Source: Bradyrhizobium sp. SRL28
Lineage (GTDB): Bacteria; Pseudomonadota; Alphaproteobacteria; Rhizobiales; Xanthobacteraceae
Reading direction: 5' to 3'
DNA: 64,000 nt
NCBI RefSeq assembly: GCF_018596315.1
Contig: NZ_JAHEAG010000016.1
Span: forward strand, 62,001 to 126,000
The translations under genes were made by a program, and so were the position numbers. The notes under the pieces are model-generated. The model made no database searches. It had not been told where the DNA came from and saw only the letters and a program-made list of their open reading frames with translations. This document shows positions 1-9,566 of this stretch, one piece after another (position 1 is the first letter of the stretch; each line of letters begins with the position of its first letter).

Positions 1-1029
1 TGCATCGAGAGGCGGGAAAATTCGTAGTCCTTGGAGTGGCCTTCGTAGTTCCGCGTGCGATAGATTAGATGGACGAGGCTGTGCACGTTGTGAGAGGCAG
101 CCGTCCTGAGCAGCCTGACGTCCTCTTGCTCGCGCAGATCTTCAGGCAGCCTGCTCAAGAGAGCTGCCAGTTCTCGCTGCAACCGGTGCAGGCTCTTGAA
201 CTGGTCTGTGCTCGCTCGCGTGCGGCTCGAGTATTGAATCTCCTTTTGACGCGTAACGACGTCGGCCATATTGCGCGGAATCTGGCCGCGTGCGCTCCAG
301 AGATCAACCTGAAACACGAGCGTGTCCTGACGGGCGCCACACTCAATCACCCACTGCAACGGAGTGTTGGATACGAGGCCGCCATCCCAATAATGTTCAC
401 CATCGATTTCGATCGCTGGAAAGCCCGGCGGCAGCGCCCCACTCGCCAGGATGTGCTCGGGCCGAATCGTATGCGTGGCAGTGTCGAAATAGACCAGATT
501 GCCGGTCCTCACATTGACGGCACCCGCGCTGAACCGCGTCATGCCGGCGTTGATACGATCGAAATCGACGAGGCGCTCCAGTGTCGTCTTCAGCGCGCCC
601 GTGTCGTAGATGCTGGTGGCGGCAAGCGTTCCACCCGCTTGCAGCCATGGCGCCAGTGGCCGCGCAGAAAAGAATCCGTTCGCGCCAAACACCGCCGCAA
701 AGCTCGCATTCACCTGATTGAGAAAATTGCGGGTGTGATCGCTATTCAACAAATCGGTGAACGGCGCGTCCAACGTCACCTGCGTCCAAAACTCGCGAAG
801 CCGGTCAACGCGGGAATTGGGAGGATTGCCCGCGATGATTGCAGCGTTGATCGCTCCAATCGAAATGCCGGCAATCCAATCCGGATGGATGTTGGCTTCG
901 GCCAGAGCCTCGTAGACGCCTCCCTGATAAGCCCCCAGAGCGCCGCCGCCTTGCAATAGCAACGCTATGCAATCGAATGGCGGGCGCCGGTCGCCGGTCG
1001 TGAGGTGAGGTCGAGGCTGAAAATTCATG
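1..1029 (-). CDS. Patatin-like phospholipase (3' end cut by window edge)
   Basis: The frame is open from an ATG at 1029 to the window edge (343 codons). It encodes a cytoplasmic patatin-type lipid acyl hydrolase. The three patatin hallmarks are visible: the oxyanion-hole glycine stretch QGGGALGAYQGG at about residues 30-41, the nucleophile elbow GISIG (GxSxG) at about 62-66, and the catalytic aspartate in DGGLVSN near residue 208. An AAGGG sits about 9 bases before the ATG. A long perfect palindrome 70 bp upstream suggests TetR repression together with the efflux operon. Substrate is unknown; related proteins act on phospholipids or neutral lipids. The true C-terminus lies outside the window. 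Confidence 0.9.
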
Positions 1030-1098
1030 ATTCGGTGCCCTTGATTTGCGATTGCTCAAACCCGCGTCCGTTCTGTCGAGAGCGCGGTCGTCGCTGTT

Positions 1099-1127
1099 TT
1101 AATAAACTATACGGTATAGTTTATTAA
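1099..1127. promoter_or_regulatory. Perfect 29-bp palindrome, probable TetR operator
   Basis: Two 14-bp arms flank a central G; the core is AAACTATACGGTATAGTTT. It lies 70 bp upstream of the patatin gene. Two related sites occur at 8126-8144 and 10442-10458, each in front of a gene start. A dimeric TetR repressor encoded at 8220 is the likely ligand (inference). Confidence 0.75.
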
Positions 1128-1258
1128 TGGCCTTGTCAAGCGAGCGCGTTCACAAGCTCGTGCTGGAACCAATTACTTAAGTCCCACGTTCGCCAGACGT
1201 TGTTGTCCCAACCAATTGGACACGCTGACGCAACGCCAAGGTTCGGAGTTCGTGATTG

Positions 1259-1777
1259 TTAGTTGCAAACCAGAACGCGTTGGTGGCGACTGTAGGTGTA
1301 GTAGCAGTCGCTATCGGAATAATTGTCACCGCTTGAGTTGCCATAGGTATAGCCGGCATAGGCGCCAGCGACGTAGGCTGCACCATAACCGTATCGCCGC
1401 CCGCCATAGCCATGGCTGAAGCTTCCGGAACGGCTGTGGCTGACCGATGCAGAGCGAGCCTGGACCGAGCGAGCGACCGCGGGTCCGTCACGACCGCCAG
1501 CGCGTACGCCGCCAAGCGCCCTTAGATCGCCGCGAGGACCAGCGCCGGCGCCCAGGCGAGGAGCCGGACCGCCGAAGCCGGCACGGGGCGCACCGCCAGG
1601 CCCCATGGGAGGAGGAGGACCTGCAAACGCCGGAGGACCGCCGGCCGCGATCGGCGGAGGACCGCCCGGCCCCATTGGAGGCGGACCGGGGAATTGCGCA
1701 AACACCGCAGTCGGCGCCAAGGAAATCGTGGCGAGCGTCGCGCTGACAGACAGCGTCAAGTGTATCTTCCAGGACAT
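1259..1777 (-). CDS. Gly/Pro-rich secreted protein
   Basis: A 172-residue protein with an N-terminal signal peptide (charged start, hydrophobic run, cleavage likely after AVFA at about residue 27). The mature part begins with a Pro/Gly-rich stretch of repeated GPPPxGPGG-like units, then a Ser/His and a Gly/Tyr-rich section, and ends with two cysteines near the C-terminus. No enzymatic domain is recognised. The start at 1777 was chosen because it has a GGAG ribosome site and lies 13 bp after the pump gene; longer forms would overlap that gene. It is probably the last gene of the efflux operon and likely sits in the periplasm or envelope. Function unknown. Confidence 0.75.
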   Translation of the reverse strand: MSWKIHLTLSVSATLATISLAPTAVFAQFPGPPPMGPGGPPPIAAGGPPAFAGPPPPMGPGGAPRAGFGGPAPRLGAGAGPRGDLRALGGVRAGGRDGPAVARSVQARSASVSHSRSGSFSHGYGGRRYGYGAAYVAGAYAGYTYGNSSGDNYSDSDCYYTYSRHQRVLVCN

Positions 1778-1790
1778 TATAGTCTCCGTT

Positions 1791-4700
1791 TTAGATTTGC
1801 GTCTCGAGCACCGGCACCGGCGCGGCCGGCGCGAGAGTCGGGTTCGACGAATGGCTGTCGTGCGCCGGATCAACGGTCTCACTCGTCGGCCGGCCATCGT
1901 CGTGTTCGGGGTGGATCCGGAACCACGCCACATAGAGCGCCGGCAGGAACAAGAGCGTCAGCAGTGTGCCGACGATGATGCCGCCCATCATCGCGTAGGC
2001 CATCGGGCCCCAGAAAATCTCGCGCGCTATCGGAATCAGCGCGAGACTAGCGGCAGCCGCGGTTAGGATAATCGGCCGCATGCGATTTTCGGTCGCTTCC
2101 ACCACGGCGTCCCAGGCTCGGCGCCCCTCCTTCCTCAGATCCTCAATCTGCACAATCAGGATCACGGAGTTTCGGACCAGAATGCCGATGAGTGCCAACA
2201 CGCCGAGGATGGCAACGAATCCGAGAGGCGAGCCGCTCGGCAGCATGGCCATGACGACGCCGATCACGGCAAGCGGCGCGACCGCAAACACCAGGAACAG
2301 GCGATGGAAGCTTTGCAGCTGAATCATCAGGATTGTGGCCATGACGAAAAGCATCAGCGGAACGATGGCGACGATCGGCGCCTGGCTCTTGGCGCTCTCC
2401 TCGACGGAGCCGCCGATCGCCACCGAATAATCCGCCGGCAGTTGTTTGGCGAACTCCGCCACCCTCGGCGCCAGCTGATCCATGATCGTCTTCGGCTGAA
2501 CGTTGGTGACGACGCCAGCCTTCAGCGTGATCGTGGGAATCCGCGCGCGGCGCCAGATCGTCGGCTGCTCGATCTCGTAGCGCAGATTGGCCACGGCCCC
2601 GAGCGGCACCGCCTGCCCGCCGAGCCCGGTTAACTGCAGATCTCGGAGCGTATCGATCGAGGCGCGCTCGACCGCAGTAGCGCGTCCAGTGACATTGACG
2701 AGATAGATGCTGTCGCGAACCTGTGTGATCGGCGTGCCCTCGAGCACCGAGTTCAGGGTCGTGGCGATGTCTTCCGAGGTCACGCCGAGCTGACGCGCCT
2801 TGTCCTGGAGAACGTCGACCTTGACGACGCGCGCAGGCTCCATCCAGTCGAACACGACGTTGCCGAGATCGGGGTTGCTCCGGACGATGCCGGCGAGTTC
2901 CTGCGAGAGATCCCTGACCTTCGCGACGTCTGGCCCGCTTACGCGGTATTGCACGGGACGTCCCACGGGCGGACCGACCTCGAGCAACTTGACGTAGGTG
3001 TCGGTGCCTGGAAACGTCTTCCTCAGATATTCCTCAAATTGCGCCTTGACGAGGTCGCGCGCCTTTATGCCGCCCTTGGTCACAACTATTTGCTGGCCAA
3101 ACCATGAATTGGCCGTCTGCACGTCGAACGACAGCACGAACCGCGGCGCGCCCGTGCCGACATAAGTCGACCAATGCTCCACGGAGCCATTGCCCTGCAG
3201 CTGTTCGCGCTCGAAGCGCGCCATTTGCGCATTGGTGTCTGCAATCGAAGCATTTTGCGGCAAGTTCCAGTCGATCACCAGTTCGTCACGGTCCGACGAG
3301 GGAAAGAACTGCTGCTGCACGAACGTCATGCCGAACAACGCGACGAAGAAGGCGGCAACCGTCACGCCGACAGTGATCCAACGGTGATGCATGCAGACGA
3401 GCAGCAGGCGGGCGAACATCTGCGCCAGCCGGCCCTTCTCCCCATGGTGCCCCTTCATCTTTGCGGGCAGGATGGTGACGCCGAGCAGCGGGGTAAACAG
3501 CACCGCGACGATCCACGACACGATCAGGGAGACCGCAATCACCACGAACAGGGTGAAGGTAAATTCGCCGGCATTGCTGCTGTTCAGCCCAATCGGGATG
3601 AAGCCCGCGACGGTGACCAGCGTGCCCGTCAGCATGGGAAAAGCGGTCGACGTATAGACGTGGGTCGCCGCCTTCTCCAGGGGATCGCCGGCCTCCAGTC
3701 GGGCCACCATCATTTCGACGGCAATCATGGCGTCATCGACCAGAAGGCCCAGCGCGATGATCAATGCACCCAGCGAAATTCTCTGCAATGAAATGTCGGC
3801 ATAGGCCATCACCACGAACGTAATGGCGAGAACCAGCGGGATCGCAATTGCGACGACCAGCCCGGCGCGCATGCCTAAGCTGAGGAAGCTGATGGCGAGA
3901 ACGATGACCACGGCCTCAAACAGCGCATGGGTGAAGCCCGACACGGCATGCTCGACGACGACGGGCTGATTGGCAACCAGATGAACGCCGACGCCGATCG
4001 GCAGGTCGGCAATGACCTTTGACATTTCCTCCTTCAGCGCCTCGCCGAAGTGAAGCAGGTTTGCGCCGGTCTTCATGCCGATGGCAAGCCCGATTGCAGG
4101 CTGGCCGTTGTACCTGAACAAGGTCTTGGGCGGATCGGCATAACCGCGTGTGATGGTTGCGACGTCGGTCAGCGGAAAGAAGCGGTCGTTGATACGGAGA
4201 TTGACCGCGTTCAGGCTTGCTTCCGACGTGAAACGGCCGTTCACCCGCACGCTGATCCGCTCGGGCCCCTCCTGGAGCACACCGGACGGCGCGACCGCGT
4301 TTTGTCCTTGCAGGGAAGTCATGATCGAGTGGACGTCAAGGCCAAGGGCCGCGATCTTCCGCGTGGAGAACTCGAGGTAAATCACCTCCTCCTGCGTTCC
4401 CAGAATGTCGACCTTACCCACGTCCTGCACGGTCAAGACCTTGGCGCGGATACCCTCGACCTCGTCGCGCAGCTGGCGCTGGGTCAAGCCGTCGCTGGTG
4501 AAGGCATAGATGTTACCGAACACGTCGCCGAAACGATCGTTGAAGCCCGGTCCGATCACTCCTTGCGGAAAATCGCCTTTGATATCCGCGATCATGTTGC
4601 GGACGCGGACCCAGGTCGGCTTGACGTCAGCCGCCTTTGTCGTATCTCGCAGATAGACGAATACGGTGGTCTGGCCCGCGACCGTCACGCTCCTGGTGTA

Positions 4701-4943
4701 GTCGAGGGATTCCAGCTCCTCGAGCTTCTTTTCGATCCTGTCAGTGACCTGGCGCGTCACTTCTTCGGGCGATGCGCCCGGCCACTGCGCCTGGATCACC
4801 ATTGTTTTGATGGTGAAGTCGGGATCTTCCTGACGACCAAGCTGAAGGTACGCAAAGAAGCCTGCCGCCATGAAGGCGATCATGAAATACCAGACGAGCG
4901 AACGATGTTCGAGCGCCCAGTCGGAAAGGTTGAACGACTTCAT
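1791..4943 (-). CDS. RND efflux pump, inner-membrane permease
   Basis: A 1050-residue proton-driven transporter of the AcrB/MexF (HAE-1) superfamily that expels drugs or other amphiphiles from periplasm and membrane. Seen in the protein: first membrane helix at about residues 14-31, large periplasmic loops, the proton-relay motif GLLVDDAMIAVEMM in the fourth helix (both aspartates kept), a second repeat beginning near residue 510, and GILVRNSVILIVQ in the tenth helix, where Arg replaces the Lys usual in AcrB. Length matches the family. It starts 2 bp after the upstream adaptor gene ends, so the two are one transcription unit. No outer-membrane channel gene (TolC/OprM) is present nearby, so one must be supplied from elsewhere. 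Substrate unknown. Confidence 0.95.
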   Translation of the reverse strand: MKSFNLSDWALEHRSLVWYFMIAFMAAGFFAYLQLGRQEDPDFTIKTMVIQAQWPGASPEEVTRQVTDRIEKKLEELESLDYTRSVTVAGQTTVFVYLRDTTKAADVKPTWVRVRNMIADIKGDFPQGVIGPGFNDRFGDVFGNIYAFTSDGLTQRQLRDEVEGIRAKVLTVQDVGKVDILGTQEEVIYLEFSTRKIAALGLDVHSIMTSLQGQNAVAPSGVLQEGPERISVRVNGRFTSEASLNAVNLRINDRFFPLTDVATITRGYADPPKTLFRYNGQPAIGLAIGMKTGANLLHFGEALKEEMSKVIADLPIGVGVHLVANQPVVVEHAVSGFTHALFEAVVIVLAISFLSLGMRAGLVVAIAIPLVLAITFVVMAYADISLQRISLGALIIALGLLVDDAMIAVEMMVARLEAGDPLEKAATHVYTSTAFPMLTGTLVTVAGFIPIGLNSSNAGEFTFTLFVVIAVSLIVSWIVAVLFTPLLGVTILPAKMKGHHGEKGRLAQMFARLLLVCMHHRWITVGVTVAAFFVALFGMTFVQQQFFPSSDRDELVIDWNLPQNASIADTNAQMARFEREQLQGNGSVEHWSTYVGTGAPRFVLSFDVQTANSWFGQQIVVTKGGIKARDLVKAQFEEYLRKTFPGTDTYVKLLEVGPPVGRPVQYRVSGPDVAKVRDLSQELAGIVRSNPDLGNVVFDWMEPARVVKVDVLQDKARQLGVTSEDIATTLNSVLEGTPITQVRDSIYLVNVTGRATAVERASIDTLRDLQLTGLGGQAVPLGAVANLRYEIEQPTIWRRARIPTITLKAGVVTNVQPKTIMDQLAPRVAEFAKQLPADYSVAIGGSVEESAKSQAPIVAIVPLMLFVMATILMIQLQSFHRLFLVFAVAPLAVIGVVMAMLPSGSPLGFVAILGVLALIGILVRNSVILIVQIEDLRKEGRRAWDAVVEATENRMRPIILTAAAASLALIPIAREIFWGPMAYAMMGGIIVGTLLTLLFLPALYVAWFRIHPEHDDGRPTSETVDPAHDSHSSNPTLAPAAPVPVLETQI

Positions 4944-4945
4944 GG

Positions 4946-6016
4946 CTACTGATCCTTTTTGATACGGACGTGCTGCCCCGGCGTGAGGCTGTGGATTCCG
5001 GCTGTCACGATGCGCGCACCGGGAGCAAGCCCGCTGGCGACGCGGGCATCTGCGGGGTCCCCGGCGAGATCGACCTTGTGCAGCGACACGGTGCTCTCGC
5101 GCTGATCGACGACCCAGACAAAATTAGCGTCATCCTTGGCGACCACCGCCGAGGTGGGGACGCGCAATGTCGGACTTTGCTCTTTGCCGAGCTTCGCCGT
5201 AACGGTCGTGCCTAAGCGAAAGCTTTCAGGGGGATTGTTCAGGGTGATGCGGACTCGCCGCAGGCGTGTCGCGGGGTCTGCTTGCGGGGCGATCTCGCGA
5301 ACCTTGCCTTCGACCTGAACGGCGGGGAGCAGCTGTAAGCCGACGGTGAATGGCAAGTTAATTTCAAGCGGCACCGGGAAATCCTCCCCGATATCGACCA
5401 CCGCCTCCCTGATGTCGGGATTCGCAACTGTCACGACATTCTGGCCAGGAGAGACCACCTGCCCGACTTCTGCACCCACCGCAGTGATGACGCCGGCGAA
5501 ATCGACCTTGAGCTGTGCATAGCCCCGTTGCTCGATGGCCTTGAACAGATTCGCCTGTGCGTGCGCCACCGACGCGGCGGCGCCGGCCCGCGCCTGCTCG
5601 GCATTGTCCAGTGTCTGCTTTGTGGTGGCGTCGGTTGTGATGAGGGTTCGCTGCCGCTGCTCTGTCGCCGTTGCAGTCGCCAGCAGCGCCTCGGCCTTCG
5701 TAAGCTCAGCCTTGGCCGAGCGCACCGCAAGCTCCAGAGCCGTGGAATCGATCACACCGACAGTTTGCCCTTCACCGACGAGGTCGCCAACGGAGACGGG
5801 ACGCCCGATCAGACGTCCCAAGACGCGGAACGCGACATTAGTCTTGTACCGCGACTCAACAACGCCCACGGCAACGATGCCGTCCGTGCGGCTCGGCTCA
5901 AGGACCATCGACAGCACGGGCCGCACGGGCTCGGGCGCTTTCGCGTCCTGCTGACATCCAGCCAGCACCAGCGCGGAAATAAACGTGCCGGTTGCAATCA
6001 TAGCGCGCTTCTTCAT
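4946..6016 (-). CDS. RND periplasmic adaptor (membrane fusion lipoprotein), second of two
   Basis: A 356-residue HlyD/AcrA-type adaptor that links the RND permease to an outer-membrane channel. It starts with a lipoprotein signal (lipobox LAGC at about 17-20), followed by a half lipoyl domain (GRLIGRPVSVGDLVGEGQ), an alpha-helical hairpin, the second lipoyl half and a beta-barrel region. Its ATG overlaps the stop of the preceding adaptor gene in an ATGA, so translation is probably coupled. Two different adaptors in front of one permease suggest a heteromeric adaptor ring or use of alternate adaptors (inference). Confidence 0.93.
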   Translation of the reverse strand: MKKRAMIATGTFISALVLAGCQQDAKAPEPVRPVLSMVLEPSRTDGIVAVGVVESRYKTNVAFRVLGRLIGRPVSVGDLVGEGQTVGVIDSTALELAVRSAKAELTKAEALLATATATEQRQRTLITTDATTKQTLDNAEQARAGAAASVAHAQANLFKAIEQRGYAQLKVDFAGVITAVGAEVGQVVSPGQNVVTVANPDIREAVVDIGEDFPVPLEINLPFTVGLQLLPAVQVEGKVREIAPQADPATRLRRVRITLNNPPESFRLGTTVTAKLGKEQSPTLRVPTSAVVAKDDANFVWVVDQRESTVSLHKVDLAGDPADARVASGLAPGARIVTAGIHSLTPGQHVRIKKDQ

Positions 6017-7146
6017 GACCGGTCTCCCTCATATGTCACGGCCTGGCCAACGCTCAGCAGCTTGCCGCCATCGATCACGACGCGCTCGCCCGGCTTGAGG
6101 CCCGCCTTGATCAGCACTTCTCGGGCTTCATAACCGCCGATCGTCACCGGCTTGAGCGCAGCCGTTTTAGTCGCCGGATCGACGGTCCAGACCGCGGGCT
6201 TCGATCCCGCCGCCGCCAATGCACTCCAGGGCAATGCGATCTGCCGCTGGGCCTTCGCTTTGACGGTTCCTGCAACAGCGCTTCCAAGCGTCATCGCTGC
6301 CGACGGATCCTGGATGGCAACCTTGACGCGGATGGTCGCGCTCTTCGCATCAATCGCGGGCGAGACTTCCCTTACATGTCCGTTCGCCGTCACGCCTGCG
6401 TCGTAGACAAGCGCCAGCGATACGTGGCTGTCGTCAAGATCGCCAAAGAAGAGGGATTCGTAGACGTCGAAGACGGCATCCCGTTCACCGTCCTGCGCCA
6501 GCGAGAAGACGGGCTGCGCGGCTTGTACGACCTGGCCGACTTCCAAATTGCGTGCGGTGACCACGCCTGTCGCTTCGGCGCGCAGCGCGGTAAAGCCAAG
6601 GGCGTCTTTCGACGTTCCGAGCTCCGCTTTTGCTGCTTCAAGCGCACCTTCTGCGGTTCGCAATCCTTCCTGCGCCTGATCGTAGACCGTCCGCGTGGTG
6701 TAACCGCTTGCGATCAGCGCCTTTTGCCGTTCGAAGGTCGCCCTGGCTACGCGTAGCTGAGACTCTCCGGCCAGCACCGCCGCAGTTGCGGCATCGACGT
6801 CGGCCTGCTGCTCGGCGGGATCGAGCAGAGCAAGGACCTCACCAGCCTGGACGCGGGCGCCGACATCGACATAGCGCGCGAGCACACGTCCGCTTACGCG
6901 GAACGAGAGGTCGGCGCGGAAACGGGCCTGGATTTCGCCGGTCAGGGTGACAGAGGCTTGTCGGTCCCGCGGCTGCACGACCTCCGTGCGCACGATCGCG
7001 GCACGCGTGACGGGAGCAGCGGTATGATCGTTGCAGCCACTCAGCGCGATTGCGACAAGCGCGGCCGCCAGGACGTTGGACCCTGTCAGCTTGCCGTTGC
7101 GGGCGGTTTTAACGATTTCAGTTTGGATCTCAGAGTGATGTTTCAT
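6013..7146 (-). CDS. RND periplasmic adaptor (membrane fusion lipoprotein), first of two
   Basis: A 377-residue adaptor protein of the AcrA/MexE family. The chosen ATG at 7146 is the A of an ATGA overlapping the stop of the upstream kinase gene; this gives a lipoprotein signal with lipobox LSGC at about residues 33-36, which a longer start would bury. Lipoyl (GRVLARYVDVGARVQAGE), coiled-coil hairpin (about 110-200) and barrel domains follow in family order. It ends in another ATGA overlap with the second adaptor. The overlaps tie kinase, both adaptors and the permease into one translationally coupled unit. Confidence 0.93.
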   Translation of the reverse strand: MKHHSEIQTEIVKTARNGKLTGSNVLAAALVAIALSGCNDHTAAPVTRAAIVRTEVVQPRDRQASVTLTGEIQARFRADLSFRVSGRVLARYVDVGARVQAGEVLALLDPAEQQADVDAATAAVLAGESQLRVARATFERQKALIASGYTTRTVYDQAQEGLRTAEGALEAAKAELGTSKDALGFTALRAEATGVVTARNLEVGQVVQAAQPVFSLAQDGERDAVFDVYESLFFGDLDDSHVSLALVYDAGVTANGHVREVSPAIDAKSATIRVKVAIQDPSAAMTLGSAVAGTVKAKAQRQIALPWSALAAAGSKPAVWTVDPATKTAALKPVTIGGYEAREVLIKAGLKPGERVVIDGGKLLSVGQAVTYEGDRS

Positions 7147-8096
7147 GACACGTGACCAGGTGACAACAACTCCCGCAGCGCATCCGGCGCTGGACGGGCA
7201 GAGATCGGTTGGGCTCCGCGAGCGGGATTCGGATCCGGTCGAGTTGCAACGGGGCGGCTGCCCCGATCCGGGCACTTCGCGCCTGGGTAAAGCGCCGAGG
7301 CATCGGATGGGCCGACTTTTGACCGGCTAGACGACCGGATGATGCGACGCTTCGCCATCGCCCAGTTCGCCTGCCGCTCACGCTCTGTCAGCGGAAACGA
7401 TAGGACGACGGATGTGAAATCCGTGCCGAAGCCGTGCTCGATCCGGCCGCCGATGCCCTTGGCAAGATCATTGCTGATCCGGACTCCGCGTCCCGCGGCG
7501 CCCCGTACCGACCGCGATCCATTGTCCAGGACGACGCAATTCACCACCGCGCCGATTCGTGTCAGCTTGACCTTGATTTCTCCGGTCCGCGCCTCGAAGC
7601 ACGCATGCTTCGCGGCCTCGGTTACGAGCCCGTGGACGATCAATGCCAGCCGCCGGCATCGCTCTGGTTGGAGCGGAAGAGATTCGGTGTCGAGTGCCAG
7701 CCGGATATTCATTCGATCCAGCAACGAACGGCGCATGGCGCAGCCCATCATGCGGATGTATGTCGCGGCGTCGATCAGCGCCTTGCCCCTGGGCATTTCG
7801 AGCGCCTGCTGCACATCGGCATAACCATGCAACAGTTCGACCATGTCGCTTAAGGCGCGCTTGGCCTCAGACCCCTCAGCTCGGACGGCCGCGGCCGAGA
7901 CCAGGTTGATCGCCAAGGCGAGCCCATTATTGATCCGGTGATTCAATTCGCGCAGCAGAATGCCCTGCTCCACTTTTGGCGAGTCCGGCCTGCACACAGT
8001 CACGACAATCTCCTCAGGTTGCACCGGATGAGCGGGGGCCGAACGCGCATGTGGCGGCCGGCCGGTCATCCGGATGAGCTGTCGCAGGCCTGGCAA
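7143..8096 (-). CDS. HWE/HisKA_2-type sensor kinase-like protein with degenerate N-box
   Basis: About 317 residues from a TTG at 8096 (ATG at 8069 is an alternative start, 308 residues). It contains a phosphoacceptor-type helix LLRELNHRINNGLALAINLV (about 47-66) and a HATPase_c fold with a VLDNGS segment. The N-box asparagine expected in the ATPase site is absent: the segment reads GLVTEAAKHA, where the paralogue at 30347 has LLTNVARHA. ATP binding is therefore doubtful. No input domain or membrane helix is seen; a basic, low-complexity tail of about 60 residues follows the ATPase fold. It is the first gene of the efflux operon and overlaps the first adaptor by ATGA. A palindrome at 8126 lies just upstream. 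Confidence 0.8.
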   Translation of the reverse strand: MPGLRQLIRMTGRPPHARSAPAHPVQPEEIVVTVCRPDSPKVEQGILLRELNHRINNGLALAINLVSAAAVRAEGSEAKRALSDMVELLHGYADVQQALEMPRGKALIDAATYIRMMGCAMRRSLLDRMNIRLALDTESLPLQPERCRRLALIVHGLVTEAAKHACFEARTGEIKVKLTRIGAVVNCVVLDNGSRSVRGAAGRGVRISNDLAKGIGGRIEHGFGTDFTSVVLSFPLTERERQANWAMAKRRIIRSSSRSKVGPSDASALYPGAKCPDRGSRPVATRPDPNPARGAQPISARPAPDALRELLSPGHVS

Positions 8097-8125
8097 TCAA
8101 AGCCGGCCCTCGACGAAGTTAAAGT

Positions 8126-8144
8126 AAACTATACCGTATATTTT
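8126..8144. promoter_or_regulatory. Probable TetR operator in the 8097-8219 divergent region
   Basis: AAACTATAC and GTATATTTT flank a central C, an imperfect copy of the palindrome at 1099. It sits between the leftward efflux operon and the rightward tetR gene, so one site could control both (autoregulation plus pump control). Confidence 0.7.
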
Positions 8145-8219
8145 CTTTTCATTGCATTTCCTGCTTGAGCGTGTCAAGTGGGATCTAGGCACGCACAAAC
8201 TCGTGATTAGGAGACGGTG

Positions 8220-8882
8220 ATGGCGAAGAACAAAAGCCCGAAACGCGGCAGGCCGCCCAAGGATCTTGCTGGCGACGTCCAGGCGCGGATTCTCGATGCA
8301 GCCCAGCAGCTCTTTCTCGAGAAAGGCTTTCGGAGTGCCAGCATCGACGATATCTCCGAGTTGGCCCCTGCGAGCAAACCGACCATCTACGCCCATTTCC
8401 CCGGCAAGGAGGCACTGTTCGTGGCTGTGGTGGCCCGGACCATCAACGGATTGACAGACTTCGAGGGATTCACGCCGGCAGGCCGCACCATCCAGGAAAA
8501 GCTTACCAATCTCGGAATCGAAATCGTGGAGAGATTCGTAGAGGACACGTTGGACCTCACGCGCGCGACGATCGCCGAGGCGCGGCGATTTCCCGAGTTG
8601 AGCCGAAATGTTCACGACGCGGCGCGCGACCGCGCGGCCGGGGCAGTTTCGCACCTTTTGAACGAGGCAACGCAGAGGATCGCGCGCTCATCTAAAGGAC
8701 CTTTCAGCGCAAAGCGGAGCGTTGCGACCGCGCAGATGTTCATGGATCTCATCCTGCTTCCGATGCTTATGAGATCTCTGATGGGTGAGGAACTGAAGGA
8801 TCTCAGAAAAGAGCTGCCGACGTTCTTGCACGAACGGGTCAATTTCTTTCTTGCGGCTTGCGAGGCCGACTGGAGGCCGTGA
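8220..8882 (+). CDS. TetR-family repressor (probable regulator of the pump regulon)
   Basis: A 220-residue TetR protein. A basic N-terminal tail (KNKSPKRGRPPK) precedes the helix-turn-helix at about residues 20-65, with the typical SIDDISELAPASKPTIYAHFPGKEALF pattern split over helices 2-4; the C-terminal ligand domain resembles the AefR/TetR_C group. The ATG at 8220 has AGGAGA six bases upstream; a GTG at 8217 is in frame but too close to that site. It is divergent from the efflux operon with a matching palindrome between them. Its 3' end meets a second, convergent tetR gene with a 1-bp gap. Confidence 0.93.
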   Translation: MAKNKSPKRGRPPKDLAGDVQARILDAAQQLFLEKGFRSASIDDISELAPASKPTIYAHFPGKEALFVAVVARTINGLTDFEGFTPAGRTIQEKLTNLGIEIVERFVEDTLDLTRATIAEARRFPELSRNVHDAARDRAAGAVSHLLNEATQRIARSSKGPFSAKRSVATAQMFMDLILLPMLMRSLMGEELKDLRKELPTFLHERVNFFLAACEADWRP

Positions 8883-8883
8883 A

Positions 8884-9555
8884 TCAGCCACAGACCCCGC
8901 TCGCTATCCTTGCGCCACGGCTTTTGGGACTCAAGTCGGCGGCCAGGTCGATCGACTGCCCCCATGGAGCATGACGCAGGGCGCCTGCACAGAAATCCAT
9001 CATCTCGTCAAACGCGGGCCGAACGGTAGCCGCGTTGATCCGCGACGGATTGAGATACCCGTCCATTGCTTCAAGCAGGCAACAGGTCATCGCCATCGGA
9101 CTTCCCGGTCGCAGTTCGCCGCTCGCCTGCCCACCAGCAATGATCACGCGCACAAGTCCCCGGATCCGGTCTGCGTAAGACTGGGCGATAGCCCAGTTCT
9201 CGCGTACTGCCGCAGCGGCCAATTCGTGTTGTTTGCTGTCGTTCTCCAGCCGATGTTCGTGCAGCCGCGAGATCGCCCTCAAAGCAGCCGTTAAGCGCTC
9301 CAGTGCGGAGCCGCTGCGAGCCGCAAGCGTTGCGGCCGCGGAGACGTGTTCGAACAGATCCGCCACGACCGCCTCTTCGATCGCCTGCTTTGAAGCGAAG
9401 AAGCGGTAAACGTTAGCGGGCGACATCGACGCTCCGCGAGCGATATCGGCGACGGTGGTCTTCTTGAAACCGATCTCGCGGTGCAATCGGATCGCTGCTT
9501 GTACGATCCGCCGACGAATGCACGACGATCCGCCTTGGCCTATCCGCTGCTGCAT
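8884..9555 (-). CDS. TetR-family regulator, second copy
   Basis: A 223-residue TetR protein, with the helix-turn-helix at about 14-60 (TTVADIARGASMSPANVYRF) and a ligand domain that is unlike the neighbour at 8220. A GAGG lies 9 bases before the ATG. It is the last gene of a three-gene leftward operon: GLG1-repeat protein (10296-10009), membrane protein (10004-9567) and this gene, with gaps of 4 and 11 bp. It may regulate that operon or share the palindrome at 10442 with the first TetR; the sequence does not decide. Confidence 0.9.
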   Translation of the reverse strand: MQQRIGQGGSSCIRRRIVQAAIRLHREIGFKKTTVADIARGASMSPANVYRFFASKQAIEEAVVADLFEHVSAAATLAARSGSALERLTAALRAISRLHEHRLENDSKQHELAAAAVRENWAIAQSYADRIRGLVRVIIAGGQASGELRPGSPMAMTCCLLEAMDGYLNPSRINAATVRPAFDEMMDFCAGALRHAPWGQSIDLAADLSPKSRGARIASGVCG

Positions 9556-9566
9556 CGCTTGGGACC

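Noticed and set aside
4050-4952. 300-codon plus-strand frame opposite the RND pump
   Set aside because: Composition typical of an antisense shadow of a high-GC gene.
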